64,000 nt of DNA from CAYSUS01 sp964434165 (GCA_964434165.1 CAYSUS010000035.1:1-64000), one strand, 5' to 3'; numbered from the stretch's first letter, positions 34,120 through 44,105 are shown. The notes: generated by a model from the sequence alone, not told the origin. Program-made: numbers and translations.

Positions 34120-35256
34120 GTGAAAGCAGCGATCCCTGCTTTGCTCGTGGCAACGTGCTGCGTCTGCGCCGCCGGCGCGGGGCAAGACGTGGATGCGGGC
34201 AGGCCCGCCACCGAGATCGGCAGGTTGGCGGCCGGCATGAAGCCGGGCGAGGTCAAGGAGCTGGCCACCCGCAACTGTACCCACGACCTCTTCAAGATGT
34301 GGTACGACTGGGAAGAGGACGACATCAAGCGGTACGGCTCGCAGAAGATGTTCGACGTCATCTGCTGGAACAACGACATGAAGTGGGACCCGGTCACGCG
34401 GCAGGTCCTGGTCATCAACGGCGGGCACTACTCCTCGTTCAAGTTCATCGCCTACTCGGCCGACCGCAACGCCTGGAAGCTGATGCCGGTGCCGCCGTGG
34501 ATGGACCCGCGCCGCCTGGACTGCACGACGTGCGGCAACCAGGGGAAGGACGGCCATCGAAGCTGGCCGCGCACGCACTTCTACGACAAGCTGGCGATCA
34601 GCCCCCACCACCGCCTGTTCGCGGTGAACATGGACGGGCTCTACGTGTATCACATCGACAAGGCCGAGTGGTCTTGCCGCATCCCGACGTCCAGCAGCGG
34701 CAAGGATGCCTTCCAGGTCATCGAGTTCTTCCCCGAGATGAAGGGGTTCGTTTACGAGTGCAACTGGGGCCGGGACCTCCGCCTCTGGGACGTGGAGAAG
34801 AAGGAGGAGCGCCGGTTGGGCTCGTATCCCTTCGGCATCCACGGCGTGATGGAGTACAACCCCGTGCACCGGTTAATGGCGTTCGGGGCGGGTGATCCGG
34901 GCGGTCCCAGAAAGGACGCGAAGCGACCCCTTTACCTGATCGATCGGAACGGCAAGGTTGCGACCCTCAATCCGCCGCCGATCCACGTCAACTGCACGCC
35001 GACCTCCAAGTTCATGTGCGATCCGGTCAGCGGGGAGTACGTCGTTACGGGCGTTGGGGACGAGCGGGTGTTCGCGTTCCATCCGGTTCGCGATGCCTGG
35101 AAGGAGATCCCCGGCCTCCGCCTGCCCGAGGGCGAGTCGCTGGGCGTGGCGATCGACACCTGCGGCGTGATGTTGCTGCTGGCCCGGACCGGAGGCCGGG
35201 AGTTCCGCTGCTACCTCTACAAGCACCAGCCGGTGTTCGCGGCCGAGCGGCGATAG
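34120..35256 (+). CDS. Secreted beta-propeller-like protein of unknown function
   Basis: The 378-residue protein begins with GTG at 34120, six bases after GGGAGG, giving signal peptide MKAAIPALLVATCCVCAAG. The body has Kelch- or NHL-like blades (MKWDPVTRQVLVINGGHYSS, LAISPHHRLFAVNMDGLYVY, GVMEYNPVHRLMAFGAGD, KFMCDPVSGEYVVTGVGDER). Ten cysteines (TTCGN, IPTSSS-adjacent, NCTPTS and others) suggest disulfides outside the cytoplasm. No catalytic motif is visible. It is 167 bases upstream of the sulfatase and may be transcribed with it. Confidence 0.8.
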   Translation: MKAAIPALLVATCCVCAAGAGQDVDAGRPATEIGRLAAGMKPGEVKELATRNCTHDLFKMWYDWEEDDIKRYGSQKMFDVICWNNDMKWDPVTRQVLVINGGHYSSFKFIAYSADRNAWKLMPVPPWMDPRRLDCTTCGNQGKDGHRSWPRTHFYDKLAISPHHRLFAVNMDGLYVYHIDKAEWSCRIPTSSSGKDAFQVIEFFPEMKGFVYECNWGRDLRLWDVEKKEERRLGSYPFGIHGVMEYNPVHRLMAFGAGDPGGPRKDAKRPLYLIDRNGKVATLNPPPIHVNCTPTSKFMCDPVSGEYVVTGVGDERVFAFHPVRDAWKEIPGLRLPEGESLGVAIDTCGVMLLLARTGGREFRCYLYKHQPVFAAERR

Positions 35257-35423
35257 CGGCGTGCCGGGGGCATCCCGCGCCGCCGAGCGAGCTGCCGAGG
35301 CGGCGGGGGTTTCCATCCATGGCCGATCCGTGATATCGTGGCGGGGGCGCCGGCAGCCGCGGATCCTTCCGCAACGCGACGGCCAGGCGCCGGCAGACAC
35401 GGCCCAGAAACGAGGAGAACCCC

Positions 35424-37319
35424 ATGAACAAGGCGCTCTGCGCGCTGGCGTGTCTTCTGGCCGCCACATGGTTCGGGGCCCAGCCCCCGGCTTCGGCGGC
35501 GCCGCGCGACAAGTCGCGGCCCAACATCCTCTGGCTGACGAGCGAGGACAACAGCATCTTCTGGGTCGGCTGCTATGGCGGGAAGAACTGCCGGACGCCC
35601 AACATCGACCGGCTCGCCAAGGAGGGTTTCCGGTACACGCACTGCTTCGACAACGCCGCCGTCTGCGCGCCCACGCGGTCCACGTGGATCACCGGCATGC
35701 ACGCCATCTCCAACGGCACGCAGCCGATGCGCAGCCGCAACGCGATTCCGCACGACGTCATCCCGTACTATCCGGATCAGTTGCGCAAGGCCGGCTACCA
35801 CACGTCGAACTCCCACAAGACCGACTACAACATCGGCGGGCGCCCCGATCGCGACTGCTGGGACACGATGGACCGGAGCATCCGGTACGGCTGGCGCGAG
35901 CGCAAGCCGGGACAGCCCTTCTTCGCCGTGGTCAACACGACCGCGAGCCACGAGAGCCGCGCCCACGGAAACGTGGAGAACACGCACAACGATCCCGACA
36001 AGATGACGCTCCACGCCTACCATCCGGACCTTCCCGTCATTCGCAAGAACTACGCCAAGTACGCCGACGCCGTGGAGGGCATGGACCGCCAGGTCGGCCA
36101 GACCCTCGACGCCCTGAAGGAGGACGGGCTCGACGACGAGACGATCGTCATCTACTGCTCGGACCACGGCGGCGTCATGCCGCGGAGCAAGCGGTTCCTC
36201 TACTCGAGCGGCACCCACTGCCCGCTCGTTGTGCGCATCCCGGAGCGGTACAAGCACCTCTGGCCGGCGGAGGGGCCGGGCGCGACGGTGGACCGGCTGG
36301 TGAGCTTCGTCGATATGCCGAAGACCTGGCTGAGCCTGGCCGGAGCCGAGATCCCCGAGACGATGCAGGGGACGGTCTTTCTCGGCGAGGGCATCGAGCC
36401 CGAGCCGGAGTACCACCTGAGCTTCCGCGAACGGGCCGACGAGCGCTGCGACAACGTGCGCATGATCCGCGACGAGCGGTTCGCCTACTACAAGAACTAC
36501 ATGCCCTATGCCCCGGCCGGACAGTACCTCGCCTACCTCTGGAAGGCCCCGGCCGCGCCCGCGTGGGAGAAGCACCACCTGGAGGGCAAGACGGACGAGA
36601 TCACCGGAAGGTTCTTTCGCCCACGTGTCTCCGAGGAGTTCTACGATACCGTCGCGGACTTCGACAACGTCCGTAACCTCATCGCCGAGCCGGAACATCA
36701 GGCCAGGATCGCCGGGATGCGCAGGGCCATGCGCAAAATGCAGCTCGAGCTGTACGACTCGGGCCTCCTGCCCGAGTCGATGCGCGTGCGCCGGGCGCGC
36801 GAAAGCGGCGTGACCATCTACGAGATGGTCCGCGATCCGAAGCTCTATCCGCTCGCGTCCTACCTCGACGCGGCCGATCGGGCCCTGGAGCGCAAGACCG
36901 GGCACCTGCGGACCTTCGTCAAGGACCTTTCCGATGAGGACCCCGGCATCCGCTACTGGGCCGCGGTCGGCCTGCACCTTCTGGACGACGGGGCGGCTCC
37001 GGCCGAGGAGTCGCTCAAAGAGGCCCTCGACGACGCCGCGGACGAAGTGAAGGTCATGGCGGCGTGGGCCCTGGTGAGGCTCGGCGAGAAGGACGCGGGA
37101 ACGGAGTGCCTTCGCACCCTTCTCGATGAGGGATGCGATTGCCCGCGACTGCTCCACAACGTGCTCGACTGGATGGGGGACGACGCCGTGCCCCTCGTCC
37201 GTCAGCATGCGCAGTCCAAGAGCGGGAAGAAGCTCAGCGGCATCCTGGCCAGAATGCTCGAGGTTCGAGGGCTGGGCGTCCGGAAACAGGGGCCCGATGG
37301 GCCGGTCCGCGCCCCGTGA
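35424..37319 (+). CDS. Secreted formylglycine sulfatase with C-terminal HEAT-like domain
   Basis: The 631-residue exported alkaline-phosphatase-fold enzyme starts four bases after GAGGAGAA. Sulfatase marks are the metal site LTSEDNS (~39-45), the formylglycine site CAPTR with Cys81, KTDYNIGGRPDRDCWD, and YCSDHGG with the second metal Asp. It removes sulfate esters, probably from algal or host polysaccharides, and needs a formylglycine-generating enzyme encoded elsewhere. From about residue 490 the sequence changes to helical HEAT-like repeats (DEDPGIRYWAAVGLHLL, EVKVMAAWALVRLGE), a feature seen in other planctomycete sulfatases. Confidence 0.93.
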   Translation: MNKALCALACLLAATWFGAQPPASAAPRDKSRPNILWLTSEDNSIFWVGCYGGKNCRTPNIDRLAKEGFRYTHCFDNAAVCAPTRSTWITGMHAISNGTQPMRSRNAIPHDVIPYYPDQLRKAGYHTSNSHKTDYNIGGRPDRDCWDTMDRSIRYGWRERKPGQPFFAVVNTTASHESRAHGNVENTHNDPDKMTLHAYHPDLPVIRKNYAKYADAVEGMDRQVGQTLDALKEDGLDDETIVIYCSDHGGVMPRSKRFLYSSGTHCPLVVRIPERYKHLWPAEGPGATVDRLVSFVDMPKTWLSLAGAEIPETMQGTVFLGEGIEPEPEYHLSFRERADERCDNVRMIRDERFAYYKNYMPYAPAGQYLAYLWKAPAAPAWEKHHLEGKTDEITGRFFRPRVSEEFYDTVADFDNVRNLIAEPEHQARIAGMRRAMRKMQLELYDSGLLPESMRVRRARESGVTIYEMVRDPKLYPLASYLDAADRALERKTGHLRTFVKDLSDEDPGIRYWAAVGLHLLDDGAAPAEESLKEALDDAADEVKVMAAWALVRLGEKDAGTECLRTLLDEGCDCPRLLHNVLDWMGDDAVPLVRQHAQSKSGKKLSGILARMLEVRGLGVRKQGPDGPVRAP

Positions 37320-37395
37320 TCCGATTCCACGGCTGCGCGGCGCCGCCGGCTCGCAAGCGCTCAGAACGTGATCACGATCTTCTTCACGTGCCGCG

Positions 37396-39342
37396 TCACG
37401 AAAAGACGCTGCCAGCCCCCTCTTCCTCATCCACCCAGCGCCGCCGCCAGAGCTCCAACACCAGCAGCGCCCAGAGGCGGTAGCTGTGGTCGAACTGCCC
37501 GGCAACGTGCTCTTCGACCAGGCCGCGCACGGCCCCGGGCCGGAAGTCGCCGCGCGAGAGCGTGCGCTCGTCGAGCAGCACCTCGCGGGCGAAATTGGCC
37601 AGCGGGCCGCGGAACCAGTGGTCCAAAGGCACGCCGAAGCCCATCTTCCGGCGGCGCTGGATCTCGCGTGGCAGAAGGTCGCGAAAGGTCTCGATCAGGA
37701 TCCGCTTGCCGCGCCCGCGGCGGTACTTCATTCGCACCGGCATGGCCGCGGCCAGCTCCACGACGCGATGGTCCAACAGCGGCTGCCGGCACTCCAGCCC
37801 GTGGGCCATGCTGGCCATGTCGACCTTGGTCATCAGGTCGCAGGGCAGGTAGGTCCCCAGGTCGGTCAGGCTGGCCGCCGTCACCGGGTCGCGCTGGCCC
37901 GACCGGCGGAAGGCGGCCTGGAGGAACTCGAAGGGGTCGCTCTCGGGCAGTCGCGCCAGCAGCTCGTCGGAGTAGAGGTCGGCGCGGCGCGCCTCGTTGA
38001 AGATCGCGATCCACTCCAGGTAGCGGCGCTGCGGCTGATGGCCGAGCACCTCGACGAAGCGCTTGAAGCGGCGGCGGATCGACTTCTGCCTCGGGCTGGC
38101 GGGGAGCCGCTGCCAGAAGCGTCCCGCGAGCACCGCGCGCAGCCCGGCCGGCAGCCGGTCGAAACGCGCCCCCAGGTCGACCGCCCGGTAGCGCGGGTAG
38201 CCGGCCAGCAGCTCGTCGCCGCCGTCGCCGGTGAGGGCCACGGTGACCTCGCGGCGCGCAAACTGGGAGACATACCACGTCGGCAGGGCCGAGCTGTCGG
38301 CAAACGGCTCGTCGAAGTGCCACACGAGGTTGGGCAGCACGGCCACGGCATCAGGCTCGACGCGGTGCTCCTGGTGGACCGTGCCCAGCGCCCCGGCGGC
38401 CAGCCGGGCGTACCCGGTCTCGTCGTACTCGGGCACGGGGAAGCCGATCGAGAACGTGCGGACCGGCTCGCGGGAGAGCGATTGCATCAGGCCCACCACG
38501 ACCGTCGAGTCCACGCCCCCGGAGAGGAACGCCCCCAGCGGCACGTCGCTTTGCAGGCGCAGGCGCACGGCGTCGGTCAGCGCCGCGCGAAGCTCCTCGG
38601 CGCAGTCGCGCTCCGGCCGGACGATCTCGCGGCTGAAGTCCGGCCGCCAATAGGCGCGGATCTCCAGGCGGTCGTGTCGCCAGACGGCACAGCAGCCGGG
38701 CGGGAGCTTGCGGATTCCCTCGAAGATCGTCAACGGATGCGGGACGTACTGGTAGGTGAGATAGGCGTCCAGCGCGCCCGGGTCGATCGCCCTGGGCACG
38801 CCCGGCACCTGGAGGATGCTCTTCAGCTCGCTGGCGAAGAGGAGCCTGCCCGGCTCGTGGCGATAAACCAGGGGCTTCTTGCCCAGCCGGTCGCGGGCGA
38901 GGAGGAGCTGGCCGCGCCCGGCGTCCCAGATGGCCAGGGCGAACATGCCCAGCAGGTGCTCCAGCAGCGCCGGCCCCTCGTCCTCGTAGAGGTGGACGAG
39001 CACCTCCGTGTCGCAGGCCGTGCGGAAGCGGTGGCCCGATCCTTCCAGGCGGCGGCGGAGCTCCCGGAAGTTGTAGATCTCGCCGTTGAAAACGACCCAC
39101 ACGGTGCCGTCCTCGTTGGCCAGGGGCTGATGCCCTCCGGCCACGTCGATGATCGACAGGCGGCGGTGCCCCAGGGCCACGCCGGGGATGGGCGGATAGC
39201 CGGGCCGGGCATGGTAGTCCGCCAGGTGCGTTCCCTCGTCGTCCGGGCCGCGATGGCGCAAGACGTCGGTCATGCGCTGGAGCGCGGAGCCGTCCACCGC
39301 AAGGCGAGGATCAGTCCATACGGCGCCGGTTATGCCGCACAT
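37396..39342 (-). CDS. asnB: Glutamine-hydrolysing asparagine-synthase-like amidotransferase
   Basis: The 648-residue protein has nucleophile Cys2 (MCGITGAVW), class II glutaminase motifs HRGPDDEG, GHRRLSIIDVAGGHQPL and VFNGEIYNF, then the ATP-pyrophosphatase domain with LSGGVDSTVV. Length and order fit AsnB, including the subgroup encoded in exosortase/EPS loci, where the product is thought to amidate a surface sugar instead of free aspartate. Here it is the last gene of a minus-strand operon after two glycosyltransferases, supporting an envelope role. No Shine-Dalgarno is obvious; the start is fixed by the required Cys2. Confidence 0.92.
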   Translation of the reverse strand: MCGITGAVWTDPRLAVDGSALQRMTDVLRHRGPDDEGTHLADYHARPGYPPIPGVALGHRRLSIIDVAGGHQPLANEDGTVWVVFNGEIYNFRELRRRLEGSGHRFRTACDTEVLVHLYEDEGPALLEHLLGMFALAIWDAGRGQLLLARDRLGKKPLVYRHEPGRLLFASELKSILQVPGVPRAIDPGALDAYLTYQYVPHPLTIFEGIRKLPPGCCAVWRHDRLEIRAYWRPDFSREIVRPERDCAEELRAALTDAVRLRLQSDVPLGAFLSGGVDSTVVVGLMQSLSREPVRTFSIGFPVPEYDETGYARLAAGALGTVHQEHRVEPDAVAVLPNLVWHFDEPFADSSALPTWYVSQFARREVTVALTGDGGDELLAGYPRYRAVDLGARFDRLPAGLRAVLAGRFWQRLPASPRQKSIRRRFKRFVEVLGHQPQRRYLEWIAIFNEARRADLYSDELLARLPESDPFEFLQAAFRRSGQRDPVTAASLTDLGTYLPCDLMTKVDMASMAHGLECRQPLLDHRVVELAAAMPVRMKYRRGRGKRILIETFRDLLPREIQRRRKMGFGVPLDHWFRGPLANFAREVLLDERTLSRGDFRPGAVRGLVEEHVAGQFDHSYRLWALLVLELWRRRWVDEEEGAGSVFS

Positions 39343-39393
39343 GGGAGGGGCCGATGTGAATCAGGAAACAGGAGGCTCGGTGGGGCAAAACCG

Positions 39394-39511
39394 CAAATCC
39401 GAAGCACGGAATTGAAATGATCGAAACGGGTTCCACGTTCCGGGGCTTCTGCCATTCGGTTCTTGCTTCCTTCGTATCGGTCTCGGATTCCGCGCTTCGT
39501 GCTTCGGATTT
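39394..39511. repeat. Dispersed intergenic repeat, copy 1, with terminal 14-bp inverted repeat
   Basis: The 118-base element is bounded by AAATCCGAAGCACG (39394-39407) and its exact complement (39498-39511). It lies between asnB and the upstream glycosyltransferase gene. Blocks such as TCGAAACGGG, CATTCGG and GATTCCGCGC reappear in the gap at 47446-47613. Confidence 0.7.
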
Positions 39512-39517
39512 CCCGCG

Positions 39518-40618
39518 TCATCCCAGCAGCTCCCGATACAGCTCCGCGTACCGCCTGACCATCCTCTCGACCGAGAACGCGCCCAGCGCGCGGGCCTGCC
39601 CCGCCTGGCCGAGACGCTCGGCCAGGCCGGGGTCGTTCAGCAGGTTGTTCGTATGCCGGGTGAGCGCCGCCCGATCGCCCACTGGAAAGAGATAGCCGGT
39701 CCGGCCGTGCACCACCAGGTCGCGCGTACCCGGGATGTCGGTGGCCGCGACCGGCACGCCGGCGGCCATGGCTTCGAGGATCACGTTGGACTGGCCCTCG
39801 TACGCGCTGGTGGACCAGAGCACGGCCAGGTGCGGCAGCAGGCGCGCCGCGTCCGGCCGGTGGCCGAGAAGGTGGACCTTGTCGCGGATGCGGCACTGGT
39901 CGCGGAACTTGCGGAGCCGGTCGCGCTGGGGACCGTCGCCGAGGATCAACAGGTGCACGTCGTCGCGGATCACCTTCAACAGGTCGGCCGCCCAGATCGC
40001 GTCCTTGATCCGCTTCTGCCGCCACAGGCGCGCGATCAGGCCCACGAGCAGGGCGTCTTGCGGCAGGCCCAGCTCGGCGAGCAGCTCCGCGCGGCCGGTC
40101 GGGCTGGGCGCGGCCGGCGCCACGCCGTTGGGGATGACGGCGAACTTCTCTTCCGGCAGGCCCCGCGCGACGTAGAAGTCCCGCACGGCCGGGCTGTTGG
40201 TGACGATCCGCTGCGTGCGCCGCGCGAGATAGCGGTCGATCGCAAGCTCCACCTGCCCCTTCCAGGGATCGACGCACCGCTCGTTGGCCACCACGCACCC
40301 CACGCCGCACTGAAGAGCCGCCGCGCGCCCGTAGCTGTTGGCCGCGAACAGCCACGTCTGCACCAGGTCGGGCCGAAGCCGGGCCACGTGCCGGCGCAGG
40401 CGCCCGTACGCGCGGGGGTCCACGCGCCACCGCTTCCCGATCACGCACGTGGGGACCCCGGCCTCGTCGAGCTCAGTCTGAAGCGGCCCACCCCGAGTCA
40501 GCGCGCAGACGTGGACGTCGAACTGCTCGCTGGCCAGCCCCCGGGCGAGAAGAACCATCTGCTTCTCGGCCCCGGAGCGATCGAAGGTGGGGATGACCTG
40601 GAGGATTCGCCGTGGCAC
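39518..40618 (-). CDS. Glycosyltransferase family 4 (GT-B)
   Basis: The 366-residue cytoplasmic enzyme has N-terminal Rossmann-like domain marks FDRSGAEKQMVLLA and C-terminal LIARLWRQKRIKDAI, LLILGDGPQRDRL and EGQSNVILEA (EX7E), typical of retaining GT4 enzymes. It probably adds a sugar to a lipid-linked LPS or exopolysaccharide unit. It is 21 bases from the preceding glycosyltransferase gene in the same operon. Confidence 0.92.
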   Translation of the reverse strand: MPRRILQVIPTFDRSGAEKQMVLLARGLASEQFDVHVCALTRGGPLQTELDEAGVPTCVIGKRWRVDPRAYGRLRRHVARLRPDLVQTWLFAANSYGRAAALQCGVGCVVANERCVDPWKGQVELAIDRYLARRTQRIVTNSPAVRDFYVARGLPEEKFAVIPNGVAPAAPSPTGRAELLAELGLPQDALLVGLIARLWRQKRIKDAIWAADLLKVIRDDVHLLILGDGPQRDRLRKFRDQCRIRDKVHLLGHRPDAARLLPHLAVLWSTSAYEGQSNVILEAMAAGVPVAATDIPGTRDLVVHGRTGYLFPVGDRAALTRHTNNLLNDPGLAERLGQAGQARALGAFSVERMVRRYAELYRELLG

Positions 40619-40639
40619 GATGAAGGTCCCCGGAACGGA

Positions 40640-41824
40640 CTAGCGCGATTCCTTGCGGACGAGCGACTCGATCAAGGCTACATGGCCGTCCACGCACCTG
40701 GCAAGGGAGAGCTCGCGCTCGGCACGCGCCCGGGCGCCGGCGGCCAGGCGCGCCCCCAGGGGCCGGTCGCCGAGCAGCCGCAGCACGGCGTCGGCGAGCG
40801 CCCGCGGATCGCCGGGCGGGACGAGCAGGGCGTGCTCGCCGTCGCAAACCAGCTCGCGATTGCCCGGGATGTCGCTGGCCACCGCCGGCACCGCCGCGGC
40901 CATGGCCTCCAGCAGGGACAGCGACATGCCCTCCTCCAGCGACGGCAGCACGAACAGGTCGGCCGCGGCCAGGAGGCCGTCCACGTTGTCGAAGGTGCCG
41001 GCCAGCAGCACGTGGCCGCCGAGGTTGCGGGACTCGATCTCGTCGTGCAGCGCGGCGCGCATCGGCCCCTCGCCGGCCAGGCAGAGCCGGGCGCTCGGCC
41101 AGTCCGCGCGGACGCGGTCCCACGCGGCGATCAAGTCCGAGAGCCCCTTGGCTGGATGGAGCCTGCCGGTGTACACGGCCAACGGCGCGCTCTCCGGAAG
41201 CCGGAGCACCGGGTGCAAAGCACCTAGAGCCGAGCGCGCGTCGCGACGCGACTGCACGGAGCGCGGCGGCGGGATGGACACGCCGTTGGGGATGTAGTGG
41301 ATGCGGTCGCGCGGGTAGCCCGCCGCCTTCAGTTCCCGCTCGATCGCCCGGCTGGGAGCCACCAGGGCGGCCGCCTTCATGCAGGCCCGCTTGATCCTGC
41401 GGCCGAACACGGCGTCGAGCTGCCAGAGGCAGTCGCCGCTGCGCCCGCCGCCCTCGGCGCGCAGCACGACGGGCACGCGTCCCCGGACCGACCGGATCGT
41501 CGCGTAGGCGTCGTGCTTGAGCATCGACACGCACACGGCGTCGCAGGTCCCCCCGTGGCCGCGGAGCCACCGGCCGAGGGCCCGCATGTAGCGGAGCGTG
41601 CCCCAGAAGCGCAAGGCCGGATTGGGCAGGCGCACGACCGGCACCTCGCCGAAGGTCAGCTCGGCGGGCCATTGCGCGTGCCATCGCGCCGTGAGCAGGG
41701 TCACCTGAACGCCCCGCGCCGCCAGCTCCACGGCCAGGTTGCCCATGGCCCGCTCCGCCCCGCCCACCAGGGGCCAGAACCGCCGCGTGACAAGCGCCAG
41801 CCGGAGGGGATTCACGCGGGGCAC
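40640..41824 (-). CDS. Glycosyltransferase family 4 (GT-B)
   Basis: The 394-residue enzyme shows VTRRFWPLVGGAERAMGNLA at the N-terminus, IPNGVSIPPP, VYTGRLHPAKGLSDLIAAW and EEGMSLSLLEAMAA (EX7E), the GT4 pattern. It overlaps the 3' end of the hpt gene by 13 bases, so they are translationally linked. With its neighbour it could extend an LPS core or exopolysaccharide. Donor and acceptor are unknown. Confidence 0.92.
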   Translation of the reverse strand: MPRVNPLRLALVTRRFWPLVGGAERAMGNLAVELAARGVQVTLLTARWHAQWPAELTFGEVPVVRLPNPALRFWGTLRYMRALGRWLRGHGGTCDAVCVSMLKHDAYATIRSVRGRVPVVLRAEGGGRSGDCLWQLDAVFGRRIKRACMKAAALVAPSRAIERELKAAGYPRDRIHYIPNGVSIPPPRSVQSRRDARSALGALHPVLRLPESAPLAVYTGRLHPAKGLSDLIAAWDRVRADWPSARLCLAGEGPMRAALHDEIESRNLGGHVLLAGTFDNVDGLLAAADLFVLPSLEEGMSLSLLEAMAAAVPAVASDIPGNRELVCDGEHALLVPPGDPRALADAVLRLLGDRPLGARLAAGARARAERELSLARCVDGHVALIESLVRKESR

Positions 41825-42351
41825 TCCCGGGCGATCTCGTGCGGCTCCAGGGCCGCCACGTACGGCAGGTTGCGGTACATGTCGTTGTAGTCCAGGCCGT
41901 AGCCCACCACGAACACGTCGGGCACGTCGAAGGCGACGAAGTCGGGCTGGAGGGCCACCTCCGCGCGGCCCTGCTTCCTCAGCAGGACGGCCGTGCGCAC
42001 GCTGGCCGCGCCGAGATCGGCGAACCTCGGCACCAGCTCCTCCAGCGTGTGTCCGGTGTCGAAGATGTCGTCGACCAGCAGCACGTGGCGGCCGTGGACC
42101 TCGGTGGAGAGCAGATCGAGGTTCACGGTGAGGTTGCCCGGCCGCGTGGCATTATGCCCATAGCTCCGGGCCTGGATCAGCCCCAGCCTAAGCGGCATGT
42201 CCAACCGCCGGATCAGGTCGGCCACGAGGACCATGCTCCCCACGAGCACGCCGATCACGGTCAACGGCTGCCCGACGTACCGCGCGCGGACCTCCCCGGC
42301 CAGTCGCGCGATGCCCCCGCGGATCTGTTCGGCGGTGAGGAGGGTCTTCAT
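41812..42351 (-). CDS. hpt: Hypoxanthine-type phosphoribosyltransferase
   Basis: The 179-residue enzyme has the PRPP loop VLLVDDIFDTGHTL, GVLVGSMVLVADLIRRL and the C-terminal VPDVFVVGYGLDYNDMYRNL, all diagnostic of HPRT. It salvages hypoxanthine or guanine to nucleotides. The ATG at 42351 begins the conserved N-terminus; an upstream in-frame start at 42597 would add 82 residues unlike the family. Its place inside an envelope-glycan operon is odd and probably reflects gene order only. Confidence 0.93.
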   Translation of the reverse strand: MKTLLTAEQIRGGIARLAGEVRARYVGQPLTVIGVLVGSMVLVADLIRRLDMPLRLGLIQARSYGHNATRPGNLTVNLDLLSTEVHGRHVLLVDDIFDTGHTLEELVPRFADLGAASVRTAVLLRKQGRAEVALQPDFVAFDVPDVFVVGYGLDYNDMYRNLPYVAALEPHEIARECPA

Positions 42352-42463
42352 GGGTGGACCGCTGACAAGGAAAGGGAACGCTGCTTCCCGCCCATTGTAG
42401 GAATCCTCCCTCGGCGATAGAAGGGACAAGGCCGTGCGCGTCCGTCGGACGTGACGTCCGCAG

Positions 42464-44035
42464 TCAGTCCGACGAGACGGACTCCGAGTGCCCCACCCGC
42501 TCGTACAGCGCCCCGGCCTCGTCCCGGGCGGCCAGACGCCAGTGCTCGGCGTCGTCGAGGTAGCGGTCGAGCTTCGTACCGGCCCGCACCAGGGCATGGC
42601 CGAAGCCGTAGCGGGCCTGCCAGGCCTGGAGCTGCGCCGGGTCTTCCAGCCGGGCTTCGTCGTAGGCGCGGAGACGCTCCTCGCCGTACAGGGCGCAGCG
42701 GTCGTCGATGAACACGCGCAGGCGCGGCGCGTAGTAGATCACGAAGCCGCCCAGATTCAGGTCGTTGAAGACCGGCGTGCCGTCCGGGCTCTCCTCGCTC
42801 AGCCGCCCCAGGGGCTCGATCAGCTCGACCGGCCACCGTGCGGGATCGAAGCGGACCCAGGCGCTTCCCACCACGGGCAGGCGCACGCCCGCCGCTTGCA
42901 GGGCGAAGGCCGCGGCCACGCAGATCGCCGGAAGCGCGAGATGCGACAGGCCCCGAGCTCCGCGCGAGGGATCCCGGCTTGGATCCGGCGCCCGGAACAG
43001 GTCGCGCGACTGAAGCCATCGCCCCATGCGCGAGCTGGGCAGCACGTCGGCCAGGGCCAGCGCGGCCGTCAGCGCGAACAGGGGCAGGTTGCGCACCCGC
43101 TGGCACGCCAGCACGAACCACACCAGGGGCACCAGCCACGCGGCGCGCGGCCAGCCCCGTCCGCCCCACCCCACCGCGCCGAGGAGCGCCGCCCCATAGA
43201 ACGCCGCCAGGAGCAGCGACACCCAGCCATGCACCTCGGCCAGGTCCAGCCGGCCGTGCTCCTCGATCAGCTCGGGCAGCGGCAGCGACATGGTCTGGAG
43301 CCATGCGCGGGGCAGGGCCGCTCCGTAAGGGCTCACGAGCACGCTCAACGCGCTCGCAACGACGATCGCCGCCAGGCCGAGGGCGTCGCGGCGGTCGCGC
43401 ACCGGCGAGGGCAGCCCGGCCACCCGCGCGACGCACCATCCCGCGCTTGCCAGTCCCAGGGTGCCCAGCCCGCCCAGCACCCCGCCGTGCAGATTGGTCC
43501 AGAGGACGAACAGGGGGACGAGCCACACCAGACGATTCAGCCGCGCGCGGCCCGCCTCCACGTCGAGGAGCATCGCAAAGCACACGCCCTCCAGCGCGAT
43601 GGTCGCCACCAGCGGTCGCACGTGGAAGTTGTGCGAGCTGGCCAGCAGGACCACCGCCAGCACGAGGACCACGGGCATGGGGTGCAGCCCGCGGCGATAC
43701 AGGCGTCCGCCGATCCAGGCGTACACCGCGGCCAGGATCGTCGCGGTCAGAAGGAGGAGCCCGTCCCAGCCGGCCATGCGATGGACGGCCGCCATCACGC
43801 ACTCGGCCAGCCACTGGTCGGCGAGCGAGGTCCGGCCCTCGCACGTGAAGCTGAACACGTCGGTCCAGGGGACCGCGCCCGCGGCGAGGATCTGCCGGCC
43901 GAGCACGACGTGCCAGAACGTGCCGGGGTCGCGAAACAGCGCGGTGCGGCCGACCACCAGCAGCCCCAGCCACAAGGCCAGGAACAGGAGGGCTTCGAAT
44001 GACAGGCATCGACGCAGCATGCCGGGACTCCCCAC
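42464..44035 (-). CDS. Polytopic membrane protein, possible GT-C-like
   Basis: The 523-residue protein has about ten hydrophobic segments, beginning LFLALWLGLLVVG, and a ~110-residue soluble C-terminus. Conserved-looking residues include DPGTFWHVVLGRQIL and WTDVFSFTCEGR in the first external loop and VRNLPLFALTAALALADVLP. The early loop with acidic residues recalls GT-C or oligosaccharyltransferase-like proteins common in Planctomycetes, but no DxD-type motif is certain. The operon (LptC-like gene upstream, hpt and GT4 downstream) supports an envelope-glycan role. Starts at 44035 or 44020 are equally possible. Confidence 0.75.
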   Translation of the reverse strand: MGSPGMLRRCLSFEALLFLALWLGLLVVGRTALFRDPGTFWHVVLGRQILAAGAVPWTDVFSFTCEGRTSLADQWLAECVMAAVHRMAGWDGLLLLTATILAAVYAWIGGRLYRRGLHPMPVVLVLAVVLLASSHNFHVRPLVATIALEGVCFAMLLDVEAGRARLNRLVWLVPLFVLWTNLHGGVLGGLGTLGLASAGWCVARVAGLPSPVRDRRDALGLAAIVVASALSVLVSPYGAALPRAWLQTMSLPLPELIEEHGRLDLAEVHGWVSLLLAAFYGAALLGAVGWGGRGWPRAAWLVPLVWFVLACQRVRNLPLFALTAALALADVLPSSRMGRWLQSRDLFRAPDPSRDPSRGARGLSHLALPAICVAAAFALQAAGVRLPVVGSAWVRFDPARWPVELIEPLGRLSEESPDGTPVFNDLNLGGFVIYYAPRLRVFIDDRCALYGEERLRAYDEARLEDPAQLQAWQARYGFGHALVRAGTKLDRYLDDAEHWRLAARDEAGALYERVGHSESVSSD

Positions 44036-44050
44036 GTGCCCTCGCCTCGA

Positions 44051-44083
44051 AGACTTCCGAAGTCTTGGAGACTTCGGAAGTCT
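44051..44083. repeat. Palindromic element, copy 1
   Basis: AGACTTCCGAAGTCT (44051-44065) and its exact complement (44069-44083) are separated by TGG. Each arm is itself a near palindrome, so alternative hairpins are possible. It lies between the LptC-like gene and the membrane-protein gene. Confidence 0.85.
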
Positions 44084-44105
44084 AGCTCACAGCACACGAA
44101 CCCCG

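Noticed and set aside
39394..39511. The 14-bp inverted repeat as a simple terminator
   Set aside because: The arms are 90 bases apart with no T tract, so a compact terminator hairpin is not formed; a repeat element is more likely.
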